This document shows, piece after piece, positions 44,143 through 54,320 of a stretch of 64,000 bases of DNA. This DNA comes from Clarireedia homoeocarpa. Its lineage: Eukaryota > Ascomycota > Leotiomycetes > Helotiales > Rutstroemiaceae. Below the pieces are notes generated by a model. The model saw only the letters and a program-made list of their open reading frames with translations. It was not told the origin of the DNA and did no database searches. Location: assembly GCA_001465935.1 (NCBI GenBank), contig LNKV01000027.1, forward strand, positions 558,001-622,000, in the 5' to 3' direction. A program made the position numbers and the translations under genes. Every line of letters begins with the position of its first letter. Within the stretch, counting starts at the first letter, position 1.

Positions 44143-46524
44143 GGTGAGTTGTTTATTAGCGTAGAAGTTATTTTTTGGAGATGCGCTATTGAACGAGAGG
44201 ACACACGGAACGATAAATGCTCTGGCGAATATGATCAGACATCGAACATGAACCTCGAAGATAATCTTGGGATAAGCTTTGACGGAACTTTCTATTTCAA
44301 AGAAATAAAACCAACATAAGCGCTCCATGAATTACTTGGCCGTGACCCTCTGATGCTGGGACAAACTAGTACTCGCCGCAATTGACCAGTGTTTGTTCAG
44401 TGCCTCTTGTCTTACGTGATTCAAGATCCTTCTGGCCTCTTCTAGTTCTGCTGATCTAGAATACTACCGCCTCTGGTAGTACTTCTAATCCTGGCAACTT
44501 CGTAGTATCATACACCGGCATAATTGAGTAATACCAAACTCGTAGACGTAGATGCCATAAGAACAAGCTGATCAATTATCACAATGAGCCAATTCTTATG
44601 AATGAACAGCAAAGCCAAATTATGTTCTTGGTTCGGTGACCGAAGGCTCTAGAATAAATACATGAGTTGTTGGTACTTGCTTATAATTTGTTTGGGGGGC
44701 CTCAGCGGGTATGAGCATGAACTCCAGTACTTTCAATCGTCAAATTTACTAGGCTGGCAATTTCACGCTGCCAACATTGCATGATTCCATTCTCAGATAA
44801 TGCGTTGGATAAACGGCCTTGAGACTTGAAGCCAGTCCCTCATCTCAAATCAATGTCTCTGATAAGTTTCGGTCAGCACCAGTCGTATTTTGCAAGTCGC
44901 AACACCTGTCGGCCACTCCTTCTTCGTACGGTAACCCAGCCTGGTAACAGTGGCATTGGAACGTTGATGATGGTCAAACATAATAACCACTAATATAGAC
45001 TAGTGGTATTCGTAAAAACCTGAAAACTATCAGTCTCAGAAGCTATCGCGAAAGTGGATCGTGTAGGTCGGACTCCTCTGGAATAGCGATTTTGGGCTCC
45101 GCTTCATCGTCGACAAATCCTTACATTCTGCGACAATTTGAACGGACAGCGCGTACCTTGACCCGATTTTGGACCTCATCCAACGACCGTATTCACCGCC
45201 CGGTAATACAGCATAGGGGTGATGAAACGGCCACTAGGTCGAGGCCACTGGATGTTAGGGCTTAGACTCGAGCCTTTCCAAGTTTTACTAATATGATACG
45301 GCAGCGCAGTGGGCGAACGTCTGGAAGAGGATATTGACAGAAGATGTATATGTCAAACGAAATACTTTGGGCAACCTCTCATCTTGGTGGCTGATGCCGT
45401 TTGAGTAAGCTCCAATGACTGGAGGTGAAGGCGCATATTAATTAAGTCTTCAATCCATGGTGGGGAGTGTAATAGGGCGGTTAACAGAAGAGAGATTCCT
45501 TCAAAACTTAGTATAAAGTTGATGCTGGCCAGCAACCGAAGAGCCTAGAGTCACAGTACTCAATTATTGGTACCCCAAGAGGAGGGTGAATATGTGCTAC
45601 AGTAGCTATTTGAAGAATCAAGCAGGATCAATGTGCAAAATTACTACAACTCGTCGCCGCCCTGTACAAACTTTTACGTTTCAGCTACCGAACTTACTTA
45701 AAAAGTTACAAATTACCCCGCAAGAAAATAGAAGCAGCAACAAACATATATCGTAGACGTCTATTTCAGATCGCTCTGTGGAGAATCTCCCATGCAAGTA
45801 TACGTTTCTATGCTATCCGTGCCTTCCCCTACCGTGTCGAATCTCTGACTCGTCTATAGCCACGTTATTCTTCGTTGATGATACATTTTCGCATTTTGAG
45901 TTAAGATTTTCTAATACCTTCACAAACTTCCCTCGTTTAATTGCGTTCTTCCCACCGTCACGCTCACCTTTAGTTTGCTTCGAAGGTGGTTCAGTATTCT
46001 GCTCAGGTCGACTGACAGGCTTGATGCTGTTTGTAAAGATACGACGGGGAGCTTTTAGTGAAGAGCTAGATTGGCGTGGTCCTGTCCCGGTTTTTATTTT
46101 TTTTTATTTTTTTGCGGTTAGAAGAATTAGAACGTCTACCAGAGCGGTTCCGACGTGATGACGAGTGACTTGAACCATCCGATTCGGAATTAACTCATTC
46201 CTCCTCCTTCTCTTCCCATGTGCGTAAGAATGCGTCATGTGTAGCATAACAGTATATGGAGTCATCGAAGGCTTTTATTAGTGGACTATCATCGCCGCAC
46301 CTCATATCCATGAGACCTTGCCTGTAAGAAGCTCGGGTGCTTTCAATAAAAAGTTTGCGGGTCTCCTCAAGCTCTAATCTGGTCTTTGAGCCGGTGTAAT
46401 ATCAATGAAATAGAGTTAGAAGAGTTAGAGTTAGAGTTAATAATACAGTTAGGAAAAATAAGGTTAGGTGTCAACCCCCAATAAATTAAAAAGAAGACCG
46501 ACTCCTAACGCTGTACAACCATCC
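44143..46524. other. 2.4 kb gene-poor DNA with a degenerate coding relic at its right end
   Basis: No complete gene is visible. Frames are short and many stops occur on both strands. Near 46414-46438 there is a short GAGTTA-type hexamer repeat. At about 46195-46396 a minus-strand fragment reads like protein (listed separately). The rest may be decayed repeats. Confidence 0.45.
46195..46396 (-). pseudogene. degenerate protein-coding relic, family unknown
   Basis: On the minus strand a stretch of about 65 codons reads TRLELEETRKLFIESTRASY, then GLMDMRCGDDSPLIKAFDDS and a Trp/Glu-rich end (FLRTWEEKEEE) before TGA at 46195-46197. After the stop the same frame continues with Ser/Arg- and Lys/Asn-rich sequence. 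No start codon precedes it in a sensible position. It looks like the tail of a decayed gene or transposon protein lying just behind the TPR-CHAT gene's 3' end. It could also be a downstream exon, but no good splice sites connect it. Confidence 0.3.
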
Positions 46525-49500
46525 TTACGGTCCAGCATGAATGTATGCAGCCCAAATAAGCGGATCGCTTCTCTCGGTTGTGTCTCCTTCCTCGTACCCC
46601 AAGGGTCTCACACGTCTTGCAGCTCTTATTCCAGACTCTGAAAGGTCTCTCCCTCCTGAGTCTGAAGGTCCTGTAGCCCTCTCTCCACCCTTCTCCTGCG
46701 TGACATCTCGAAGACGCCTTGCAGCCTTGTGTACGCCTAAATGTATTTTCTCACTATCTATAGTACCGCCATCTACTATCGTCTTGTATACCTCCTCCGC
46801 TATATCAACAGAGCATCGGTCAGACACTTCCCAAAGCGATCCCACCACATGCTGAAAACCTGCTAACTGGCATGCAGTTACTAGGTGTATGGCTTCATCA
46901 TGCAGATTATCCACGTTGCTTTCGCTTGTCGAGCAAGCCGACAGATATGCAAGCCAAGGAGATTTCTCTCTTAGGTTTAAGCTCATGAGGTGCTCGACCG
47001 TTAACGGGTTTTCTTGCCAGTCACTAACAAGCAAAGAGCTCCTTGAAGGATCTGACAGATGTGATTCGCCGTGGCCAGCAAAGTGGAAGATTGTACATTT
47101 GCTTAAGGCTGAAAGGACGGCTTCTCTGGCTGGTCGTTCTAGTGTCACCTTTGAGATTGGATCCGAGAGAATGCTTGCCAATCTGCCCACCTCTTCTCCA
47201 GCGAATCTAAGGTCGGAATGCCCCGACGTGGTGTCCATTGACACAAGCAAAGCCTGATGGGGTGTAGAGCTGAGATTCTTTTTCTGTGAGTTCTGACGGG
47301 CATATAATAGCGCCTTAATGGACGGACTATACGACGATACTACTCTGTCGAGTGCTGTCTCTATGGACGATGGGAAGTGACGGCCGGCAGCATGCAAAGG
47401 TAACGAACTGAGCGGGCCAGTCGGGATCCACCATATTCGGGGCCAATCGCCATCCGAGGGAGCCCCCCGAAATCCCAGCGCATCCAGAATCGGGCCTACT
47501 GCTACATCCCAGAGCCACTCTAACATACAAGATATCTGACCCTTAGCATCTGGAGACAATTTATAAGCGGATCGAGTCGATCTCATGAGCTCGACGTTTT
47601 CTTTAATGTCTGTTTGACGTAGAGCAGGGAGACGTATCGAACGGATAGCCTGCTTTTCAATAAGGAATGCATCGCAACGATATTCACTGATGTTAATGAG
47701 AACGACAGGTCCTTGAGATGCCGCTGCCTTCAGTTCATCGGGTTGTGGAGGCAGCAAGAAATGTTCGAAGTTGGGTAGACAGCGAATCTGACGAACAATG
47801 TCGTCAAGCTCGAGGTTTGCATTATGACGTTGATTTGTCCCTTGTGTGGAAGATAGGGTGCCTCCTACGGTAATAGAATCGAGCATATTTGGGCTCGGTG
47901 AGTCTAGGATATCTCGAAGTCGTTCAAACTTCTCCGCTATCCGAGGGTGCTGTTCCTTGAGCTTAGTTAAGTCGGACCGTGTTCCGAACCTCAAACCGGC
48001 AATAACGCCTCTACCTAGCTCTAGCAGTTGCACGGCTTGGGATGCCTCTTTTCCAGCTTCGAGAGCAGTAGAGGCAGCTAACGCCGCTAAGCCGGCAAAT
48101 TCCCCTAGGATGTACTGCTGATCCTGTTGCTTCAATTGACGTGGAGCGACTGCTGGGAGGAGATTCACAGCAATCTCGGTGATACGGCTTGCTTCGGCCC
48201 ACTTCTTGTTGTAGGCTAGTATTTTGGCAGCCGATGATGCTGACTTGATTCGTTTATGTGGTTCTGCATTAGGTAATTCTGTTACCTCTACCAATAAGCT
48301 GATGGCTTTCTTGGCATCGCTCTGAGCTCCAGTCCGCTCGAACCTTCTAAAAAGGGAAGTGGCCAGGTTGCTCAGCGTGGCTGCTCGAACCGGGTGATCG
48401 TGAGGTGTTGCTGCTGCCGCTTCTTCGCCTTTTGCGATGCCTATATTCAAGTCGCTGATATCGCCAGTCCCTTTGAACCTTCTCACAAGGGAAGTGGCTA
48501 GGTTGTTCAGTGTACCTGCTCGATCTGGGTGATCGTGAGGTATTGCTGCTACCGCTTCTTCGCCTCTTACAACAGCTATATTCAAGTCACTGATATCACC
48601 ACTTCGCTCGAACCTTCTCGAAAGTAAAATAGCCAGGTTGCCCAGCCTGCCTGCTCGATCCGGGTGATCGTGAGGTGTTGCTACTATCGCTTCTTTGTCT
48701 CTTGCAATAGCCATATTCAAGTCGCTAAGATCGCCAATCCGCTCGAACCTGGCCTGAAAGCAAGTGGCTAGATTGCTCAGCCAGCTTGCTCGATCTGGGT
48801 GATTGTGAGGTGTTGCTACTACTGTTTCTTCGCTTCTTGCGATAGCTATATTCAAGTCACTGACATCGCCAGTCCGCTCGAACCTTCTCCAAAGGGAAGT
48901 GGCCAGGTTGTTCAGCGTGCCTGCTCGATCTGGGTGATCGTGAGGTGTTGCTACTACTGCTTCTTCGCTTCTTACGACAGCTATATTCAAGTCGCTGATA
49001 TCACCACTCCGCTCGAACCTTCTCGAAAGTAAAATAGCCAGGTTGCTCAGTGTAGCTGCTCGATTCGGGTGATTGTGAGGTGTTGCTGCTACTGCTTCTT
49101 CGCCTTTTGCGATACCTATATTCAAGTCGCTGATATCGCCAGTCCGCTTGAATCTTCTCGCAAGGGAAGTGGCCAGGTTGATCAGCCTGGCTGCTCGATC
49201 CGGGTGATTATCAGGTGTTGCTACTACCGCTTCTTTGCTTTTTGCAATAGCTATATTCAAGTCGCTGATATCGCCAATCCGCTCGAATCTTCTCGAAAGG
49301 CAAACAGCTAGGCTGCTCAGTCTGCCTGCTCGATCCGGGTGATTGTGAGGTGTTGCTGCTACCGCTTCTTCGCTTCTTACAATAGCTATATTCAAGTCGC
49401 TGATATCGCCAGTCTGCTCGAATCTTCTCAAAAGGGAAACGGCCAGGCTGATCAGCCTGCCTGCTCGATCCGGGTGATTGTGAGGTGTTGCTGCTACTGC

Positions 49501-51255
49501 TTCTTTGCCTCTTACAATAGCTATATTCAAGTCGCTGATATCGCTAGTCCACTTGAACCTTCTCGAAAGGGAAACGGCCAGGCTGATCAGCCTAGCTGCT
49601 CTATCCGGGTGATTGTGAGGTGTTGCTACTACTGCTTCTTCGCTTCTTACGACAGCTATATTCAAGTCGCTGATATCACCACTCCGCTCGAACCTTCTCG
49701 AAAGTAAAATAGCTAGGTTGCTTAGCGTAGCTGCTCGATTCGGGTGATTGTAAAGTGTTGCTACTACCGCTTCTTCGCTTCTTGCGACAGCTATATTCAA
49801 GTCGCTGATGTCGCCAGTCCGCTCGAATCTTCTCGAAAAGGAAGCGGCCAGGTTGTTTAGTGCAGCTGCTCGATTCAGGTGATCGTGAGGTGTTGCTGCT
49901 ACTACTTCTTCGCCTCTTACGATAGCTATATTCAAGTCGCTGATGTCGCCAGTCCGCTCGAACCTTCTCGAAAGGGAAGTAGCGAGGTTGCTTAGTGTGA
50001 CTGCTCGATCCGGGTAATCGTGAGGTATTGCTGCTACCGCTTCTTCGCTTCTTGCGACAGCCATATTCAAGTCGCTGATATCGCCAGTCCGCTCGAACCT
50101 ATTTAGGTATTGACTAGCCTGGTCATAACCTGCCCCTTGCACCATACACCTTGCCTCTATATCCATAACCATAGCATCGTTATAGTCCTCGGTTGAGCCT
50201 GTCTGTTGGGCTTTTTTGAATTTAATCTTGATTAGATCCCTCAACCTGCCTGGTCGCTCCGGATGCAAGGAAGGTGTGACCGTGACCATCACTTCCGCGA
50301 AGAGGATAGCCTGGTCAAGATCCTCTAGCGAACTCGTACGCTCGTGTTTCTTCAGCAGCATTACAATCATGTCCCTTAGACAAGGCGCGTAGTTAGGATT
50401 ATCGGTGTGCGTGGCCTCTAACGCTTTCTCGGCTCTCTGGATGGCTTTCTGAATGTCGTCTACTGCACTAGTCCTTGTGAATATAAAGTAATAAAGACGG
50501 CTAAGCATCTTGAGATCTCCAAAATTCTTCTCCTGGTTTCCTTCCCAGGGACTTGCAAATTCGTACAGCTCCTCTAGATTCATATCATAGAATAACAACT
50601 CAGGACTATCGTCGGCAGGTTCATCCAACTCTTGATAGTATTGCATGGCTGCGGCTTCTGAGATCGACGGAGACCTAGTATTCGTACTCACTGCGAATAT
50701 CCTTATCGGAGTACTAGGCTCTTGCTGAACGGTATCGTTGGAGCTTGGACGATTGTTCACCTGTGCTAGAGCCGAGTTGTGAGGTGCATCCATCGAGGTA
50801 GAAGCTTCATTAGGACAGTCGGGAGCTGTTGAATCGTTCCGAGCAGTTTCTGAACTGATGGAGGCTGGGAGCGTTGGTTGACTGCAATGTGCTTGCGGAG
50901 TATCATCACGTACTGTACTCTCGACAGCGACGAGATCGCGAGAACGGTCTGTTTTGGCCGAAGGCTGAGTATTGGGATCATGAATCAGGGCGACGTCGCA
51001 GCTAGACTCTGGATTGAGTCGAGGTCGCTTTTGCGGTTCTTCCACCTGACGCTCGAGCTTCCGAACTTGCTCTGCTCTCTTTCGCTTTTTCACATCGTAC
51101 TTGAGCGCTTTGATCCTCTGCTTGTCTTTTCGTTCGGCTATCTCGCGCTCTAACTCCGTGACTCTCTCTGCCTGCTTCAGCTCTTCGAGTTCTCGCAGCA
51201 AGCGGCTTTCCTTATCCCCGAGGCTTCCTTTGACAATGTTTTGACTTTCTGCCAT
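46525..51255 (-). CDS. TPR-CHAT protease: coiled coil, 13 tandem TPR-like units, C-terminal caspase-like CHAT domain
   Basis: This is an intronless 1576-aa protein. The start at 51255 (MAESQNIVKG) is preferred to one 16 codons further up. Residues 1-70 form a charged coiled coil with nuclear-signal-like KKRKR and KRPRLN. A Ser/Thr/Pro-rich linker (about 70-200) and divergent TPR-like helices (about 215-390) follow. Residues 391-975 are 13 units of exactly 45 residues. The C-terminal part (about 1170-1576) is a CHAT peptidase domain, with HFAGHGE (H1395) and LSACSTS (C1441) as the His/Cys dyad and the conserved GFQHVVGSLWEVSD after it. CHAT proteases are clan-CD relatives of caspases and separase. 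Bacterial TPR-CHAT is the protease of the Craspase CRISPR complex. In fungi such repeat-plus-CHAT proteins resemble NLR-like sensors. It is divergent from the caspase gene at 51984. There is no NB-ARC/NACHT ATPase, so activation would have to be nucleotide-independent. Confidence 0.9.
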   Translation of the reverse strand: MAESQNIVKGSLGDKESRLLRELEELKQAERVTELEREIAERKDKQRIKALKYDVKKRKRAEQVRKLERQVEEPQKRPRLNPESSCDVALIHDPNTQPSAKTDRSRDLVAVESTVRDDTPQAHCSQPTLPASISSETARNDSTAPDCPNEASTSMDAPHNSALAQVNNRPSSNDTVQQEPSTPIRIFAVSTNTRSPSISEAAAMQYYQELDEPADDSPELLFYDMNLEELYEFASPWEGNQEKNFGDLKMLSRLYYFIFTRTSAVDDIQKAIQRAEKALEATHTDNPNYAPCLRDMIVMLLKKHERTSSLEDLDQAILFAEVMVTVTPSLHPERPGRLRDLIKIKFKKAQQTGSTEDYNDAMVMDIEARCMVQGAGYDQASQYLNRFERTGDISDLNMAVARSEEAVAAIPHDYPDRAVTLSNLATSLSRRFERTGDISDLNIAIVRGEEVVAATPHDHLNRAAALNNLAASFSRRFERTGDISDLNIAVARSEEAVVATLYNHPNRAATLSNLAILLSRRFERSGDISDLNIAVVRSEEAVVATPHNHPDRAARLISLAVSLSRRFKWTSDISDLNIAIVRGKEAVAATPHNHPDRAGRLISLAVSLLRRFEQTGDISDLNIAIVRSEEAVAATPHNHPDRAGRLSSLAVCLSRRFERIGDISDLNIAIAKSKEAVVATPDNHPDRAARLINLATSLARRFKRTGDISDLNIGIAKGEEAVAATPHNHPNRAATLSNLAILLSRRFERSGDISDLNIAVVRSEEAVVATPHDHPDRAGTLNNLATSLWRRFERTGDVSDLNIAIARSEETVVATPHNHPDRASWLSNLATCFQARFERIGDLSDLNMAIARDKEAIVATPHDHPDRAGRLGNLAILLSRRFERSGDISDLNIAVVRGEEAVAAIPHDHPDRAGTLNNLATSLVRRFKGTGDISDLNIGIAKGEEAAAATPHDHPVRAATLSNLATSLFRRFERTGAQSDAKKAISLLVEVTELPNAEPHKRIKSASSAAKILAYNKKWAEASRITEIAVNLLPAVAPRQLKQQDQQYILGEFAGLAALAASTALEAGKEASQAVQLLELGRGVIAGLRFGTRSDLTKLKEQHPRIAEKFERLRDILDSPSPNMLDSITVGGTLSSTQGTNQRHNANLELDDIVRQIRCLPNFEHFLLPPQPDELKAAASQGPVVLINISEYRCDAFLIEKQAIRSIRLPALRQTDIKENVELMRSTRSAYKLSPDAKGQISCMLEWLWDVAVGPILDALGFRGAPSDGDWPRIWWIPTGPLSSLPLHAAGRHFPSSIETALDRVVSSYSPSIKALLYARQNSQKKNLSSTPHQALLVSMDTTSGHSDLRFAGEEVGRLASILSDPISKVTLERPAREAVLSALSKCTIFHFAGHGESHLSDPSRSSLLVSDWQENPLTVEHLMSLNLREKSPWLAYLSACSTSESNVDNLHDEAIHLVTACQLAGFQHVVGSLWEVSDRCSVDIAEEVYKTIVDGGTIDSEKIHLGVHKAARRLRDVTQEKGGERATGPSDSGGRDLSESGIRAARRVRPLGYEEGDTTERSDPLIWAAYIHAGP
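48331..50085 (-). repeat. 13 tandem 135-bp repeats coding the TPR units of the CHAT protein
   Basis: Each unit encodes 45 residues of the pattern GDISDLNIAVxRxEEAVxATP, then HxHPDRAxxLxNLAxSLxRR and FERT. The first unit starts at 50085 and the fourteenth, divergent one (GAQSDAKKA) begins at 48330, so 13 units fit without a gap. Differences concentrate at a few sites: SEE/GEE/SKE/GKE/DKE, PHDH/PHNH, and the residue before each NLA. The near identity points to recent unit exchange. Confidence 0.92.
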
Positions 51256-51983
51256 CGCGAGTTCTATACAAGAATCAATACGGCTATTACAGCTGTTTAA
51301 CAAGTAAAGCTTACCTAGTGCTTGGGATTCAACTCTCTCCTATTGTGTGCTTCGAGGCGGGCTAAGTGAAAGAACGTAGGTCGTATTTACTAGCTATATT
51401 TATCAGAGATATATAATGAGGCTGAGAACTAGACGTACAAAGCATATAATGTATCTTACTAGGGTTCTCTGCGAAAACCCATAGATATTTAAAGTATCTG
51501 ATTGATGGACACGGACATGCCGATGTTTCTGCCTCACTCAGCCTCCTATTAGTTATGCGACAGTACCCAACCATTTTCCTAAAGAGTTCGTTGGTTTATC
51601 TTTGATCGCATATATGAGCTGAAATGCAGAGTGGCAAACGCGGACAGAAAGCCGAGGATTGTTATTGGGCGGCGTACAAGGTAAGCATGCAAGCCTAAAC
51701 CTAACATGCCTTGCAGCCTGTCGTCTAATTCTACCATGCCTACAGGTTGCCCTGCAGAGCTACCTCGGAGGTGCCGGATAGCTATATTTTTCTACGATTG
51801 GTGTAATTTAATGGGTTGAGTTAATTAAATTTTGAGGTATGGTGGTGCTCAAAAAAGTGATGTTTTTAACAATTTAAGGTTTATCAATCAAGTTGTGCAA
51901 AGCGTTGTGCCCATTTCTGAATACTCCACTGCTTGAGAGACCTCAAAATCGCTATCGGAATAGCCGTGCAGCGCTGGCACAAG
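51256..51983. promoter_or_regulatory. bidirectional promoter region of the TPR-CHAT and caspase genes
   Basis: 728 bp separate the start codons of two head-to-head protease genes. The right half is AT-rich with TTAATTAAATTTTGAGG-like sequence at about 51824-51840. An open frame joins the caspase gene from 51933 but adds only 17 residues. Co-regulation of the pair is inferred. Confidence 0.4.
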
Positions 51984-53909
51984 ATGGCCCCAACCAAGCG
52001 GGCTTTACTTATCTCCAGCCCTTATGGGGAACTCCTCGGGCCTGATGATGATGTCGATAAGGTGTCAACGGTTCTACAAAACCGCGGGTTCCAATTGGCT
52101 CGGTGCTGTGGCTCAGAAGCTACTCGAGACGGCATCCGAGCCGCCTGGCAACAACTTGTTCTCGAAAGCTCAACCGATGATGTCGTCGTGATCTATTATT
52201 CGGGACATGGTGGAGAGATTGTAGCTGATAAGAGAACCGAGGAAAAAGAACTGGAGCAGCCGTGGCGGCATCAATTTATTGTTCCCATCGACTATGATGA
52301 AAAACCAGGAGACTTCTGGGGCATTTCAGATGTCGAGTTGTCGCATATGCTACGGGACCTCACCGACAAGACGCAGAATGTTACTGTCATCTTGGATTGT
52401 TGCCACTCTGGTCGGATGGCACGCGACCCTTACCATGGAAAGAAAGCCGTCCGCAAGAACCTTCCCACTTCCCGGCACCATGATATAACCCAACATATCG
52501 AGCAGCTTCGACAAGAGGGACGACTCCGAGGAGACACTTTCATCGAGGGCAATCCTTACACAGTACGGATCGCAGCTGCGTCGCCCTCTGAAAGCGCCTA
52601 CGAATATGAAAATGAGTTCGGTGAAAGAGTTGGCGTTCTGACTGAGGCTCTAGTCCGCGCAATCAGTGAGGCGGACGGCCAGGATGTGTCTTGGAGGACC
52701 ATAATGCTTCGCGTGCAGGAGCTTGTAAATGTCAATTTTCCCCAGCAACACCCCCGTGCGGAAGGTCCTTACTCTCGGTTCCTGTTTTCGTTGGACGGCA
52801 GGGACTCCAGAACCCTTGTCATCCGAAAAGAGGATGAGAAAAATGGCAGGATCCAAGCTGGTAGGGTTGCGGGAGTACGAGAGAAAAATATCTATGTGGT
52901 CATGCCATCTGGATCCGAACACATCACCGAGCAGCAGCAGATTGCAGACGCCACCGTCACTCATGTCAATGGATTCACTGCGCTAGCGGAGCTGAACTGG
53001 CGGAATGGGGCATCCCACATTCCCGAAGAAGGAGCGCTGGCTTTTCTCAAGACAGAAGCACTGTACAAATGGCCCGCTGCAATCCCAGATGGCCTCGTGG
53101 CTCTCCAGACACGGTTGGAACGATCGAAATTCCTTCGATGTTGCGATATTGGAGAGCCGACCCCACTGATCGAATTTCGGCAAGAGACCAACAAAATCAT
53201 TCTGCGAAATAACTGTGGAGTTCAAATAGCCTCCCATAGATTTTACGGGAAGACACCATCGGCAAAAGCCATCGACGATGCCGTCCGCGATGCAGAGGCT
53301 GTAGCTCGAGCGCAGCATTTTCTGACTCTCGTATGTGACGTACCTGAAGAGAAACTTCGACATGATCTCGAAATCGAGGTCGGCTTGGTAGAAAATCGCA
53401 GTCGCGGAATGATCATCGACACTACCAGTGAGGATTCGATAACTGAGAACGCTCAGATCTTCATCTATCTGCGTAATCATGACGAATCCGCCCGCATCTT
53501 TGTGTCTGTGTTTGACGTCGAAGTCAATGGCGAGATCGGCTTGGTGTCCGCAGGTTCGGTAGATGGAATTGATCTCCCTCCCGGCCGTGATTACACGATT
53601 GGGGACACGAATGGTATACTTAATGGTCAGCCCGTGACATGGCCACAAGGTGTTTCAAGGGAGAAGGCGGTGGTGGAGACTTTGGTTTTTGTCATCTCAA
53701 GCGCGCCGGTGGACCTTCGATGTCTGCAGAGTTCCAAATCCTCTTTTCATGCGGACCGTAAGGACGCTTCCAAATATTCAACTCTGGAAAATCGCCTTTA
53801 TAGTCTATCACATGGAAATGGTCGCCACATAGGGGCCGAAACGCAAGGGACACGGATTCTCTATGACATAGTCCAGCTGCCAATTTTATTAGAGCCACTA
53901 AAGTTGTAG
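51984..53909 (+). CDS. caspase-like (peptidase C14) protein with C-terminal accessory domain
   Basis: This is an intronless 641-aa protein, with the start at 51984 (MAPTKRALLISSPYGELLG) matching the first beta strand of the caspase fold. The catalytic His is in VVVIYYSGHGG (H75) and the catalytic Cys in VILDCCHSG (C140). The p20-like domain ends near residue 290. A middle region (about 300-460) and a C-terminal domain (about 500-600) follow, the latter with IFIYLRNHDESARIFVSVFD, LPPGRDYTI and VVETLVFVISSAPVDLRCLQ. This looks like the DUF4384-type domain often joined to bacterial and fungal caspases. No Pro/Gln-rich metacaspase prodomain is present, so this is not a housekeeping type I metacaspase. 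It stands head-to-head with the TPR-CHAT gene and could be its partner or target. Confidence 0.9.
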   Translation: MAPTKRALLISSPYGELLGPDDDVDKVSTVLQNRGFQLARCCGSEATRDGIRAAWQQLVLESSTDDVVVIYYSGHGGEIVADKRTEEKELEQPWRHQFIVPIDYDEKPGDFWGISDVELSHMLRDLTDKTQNVTVILDCCHSGRMARDPYHGKKAVRKNLPTSRHHDITQHIEQLRQEGRLRGDTFIEGNPYTVRIAAASPSESAYEYENEFGERVGVLTEALVRAISEADGQDVSWRTIMLRVQELVNVNFPQQHPRAEGPYSRFLFSLDGRDSRTLVIRKEDEKNGRIQAGRVAGVREKNIYVVMPSGSEHITEQQQIADATVTHVNGFTALAELNWRNGASHIPEEGALAFLKTEALYKWPAAIPDGLVALQTRLERSKFLRCCDIGEPTPLIEFRQETNKIILRNNCGVQIASHRFYGKTPSAKAIDDAVRDAEAVARAQHFLTLVCDVPEEKLRHDLEIEVGLVENRSRGMIIDTTSEDSITENAQIFIYLRNHDESARIFVSVFDVEVNGEIGLVSAGSVDGIDLPPGRDYTIGDTNGILNGQPVTWPQGVSREKAVVETLVFVISSAPVDLRCLQSSKSSFHADRKDASKYSTLENRLYSLSHGNGRHIGAETQGTRILYDIVQLPILLEPLKL

Positions 53910-54230
53910 TCTAACAAAGCTTAGTTTCGAGAATTATTTTTGGATTGCAGTATACGAAGATGTAGTATGCCTAGTACTGTAACATGATGGAAAGGATATA
54001 CAAATCAATTAAGTGCGCACCACCCATCAGGGCATCAATCACACCGCCCGAGCCGATATCTATGTAAATAATAATTCCTTCATGTAGGCTCGTGTACAAG
54101 GCATCATATCGCATTGTTCCCCCAGTGAGATCTCACTAGGGTGGAACGCCAACACGATATTGATTGGGAGAACATTGGCAGACAGACCGTTGAGCAGTCG
54201 AGACTTGAAAGGAAGAGTGTGGGGCCAATA
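53910..54230. other. intergenic between caspase gene and mariner relic
   Basis: About 320 bp of AT-rich DNA with the caspase 3' UTR. It ends in TA at 54229-54230, the likely mariner target site. No gene was seen. Confidence 0.5.
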
Positions 54231-54267
54231 GGGGGTGTCAGAATTCCGTGCGCACGGGCTATAAGCG
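54231..54267. repeat. left terminal inverted repeat of the mariner relic
   Basis: Begins GGGGGTGTCAGAATTCC and matches the right end in 34 of 37 positions. Confidence 0.85.
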
Positions 54268-54320
54268 GTAACAGAATCAACAGATCGACGACGTGTATTT
54301 AATTTTACAATAAATCTAAA

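Noticed and set aside
48331..50085. Regular 135-bp repeats as a possible CRISPR-like array
   Set aside because: Units are contiguous without unique spacers, lie in one open frame, and encode TPR-like helices in a eukaryotic gene.
46525..51255. NLR classification for the TPR-CHAT protein
   Set aside because: No NB-ARC or NACHT Walker motifs are present. It has repeats and a protease domain only.
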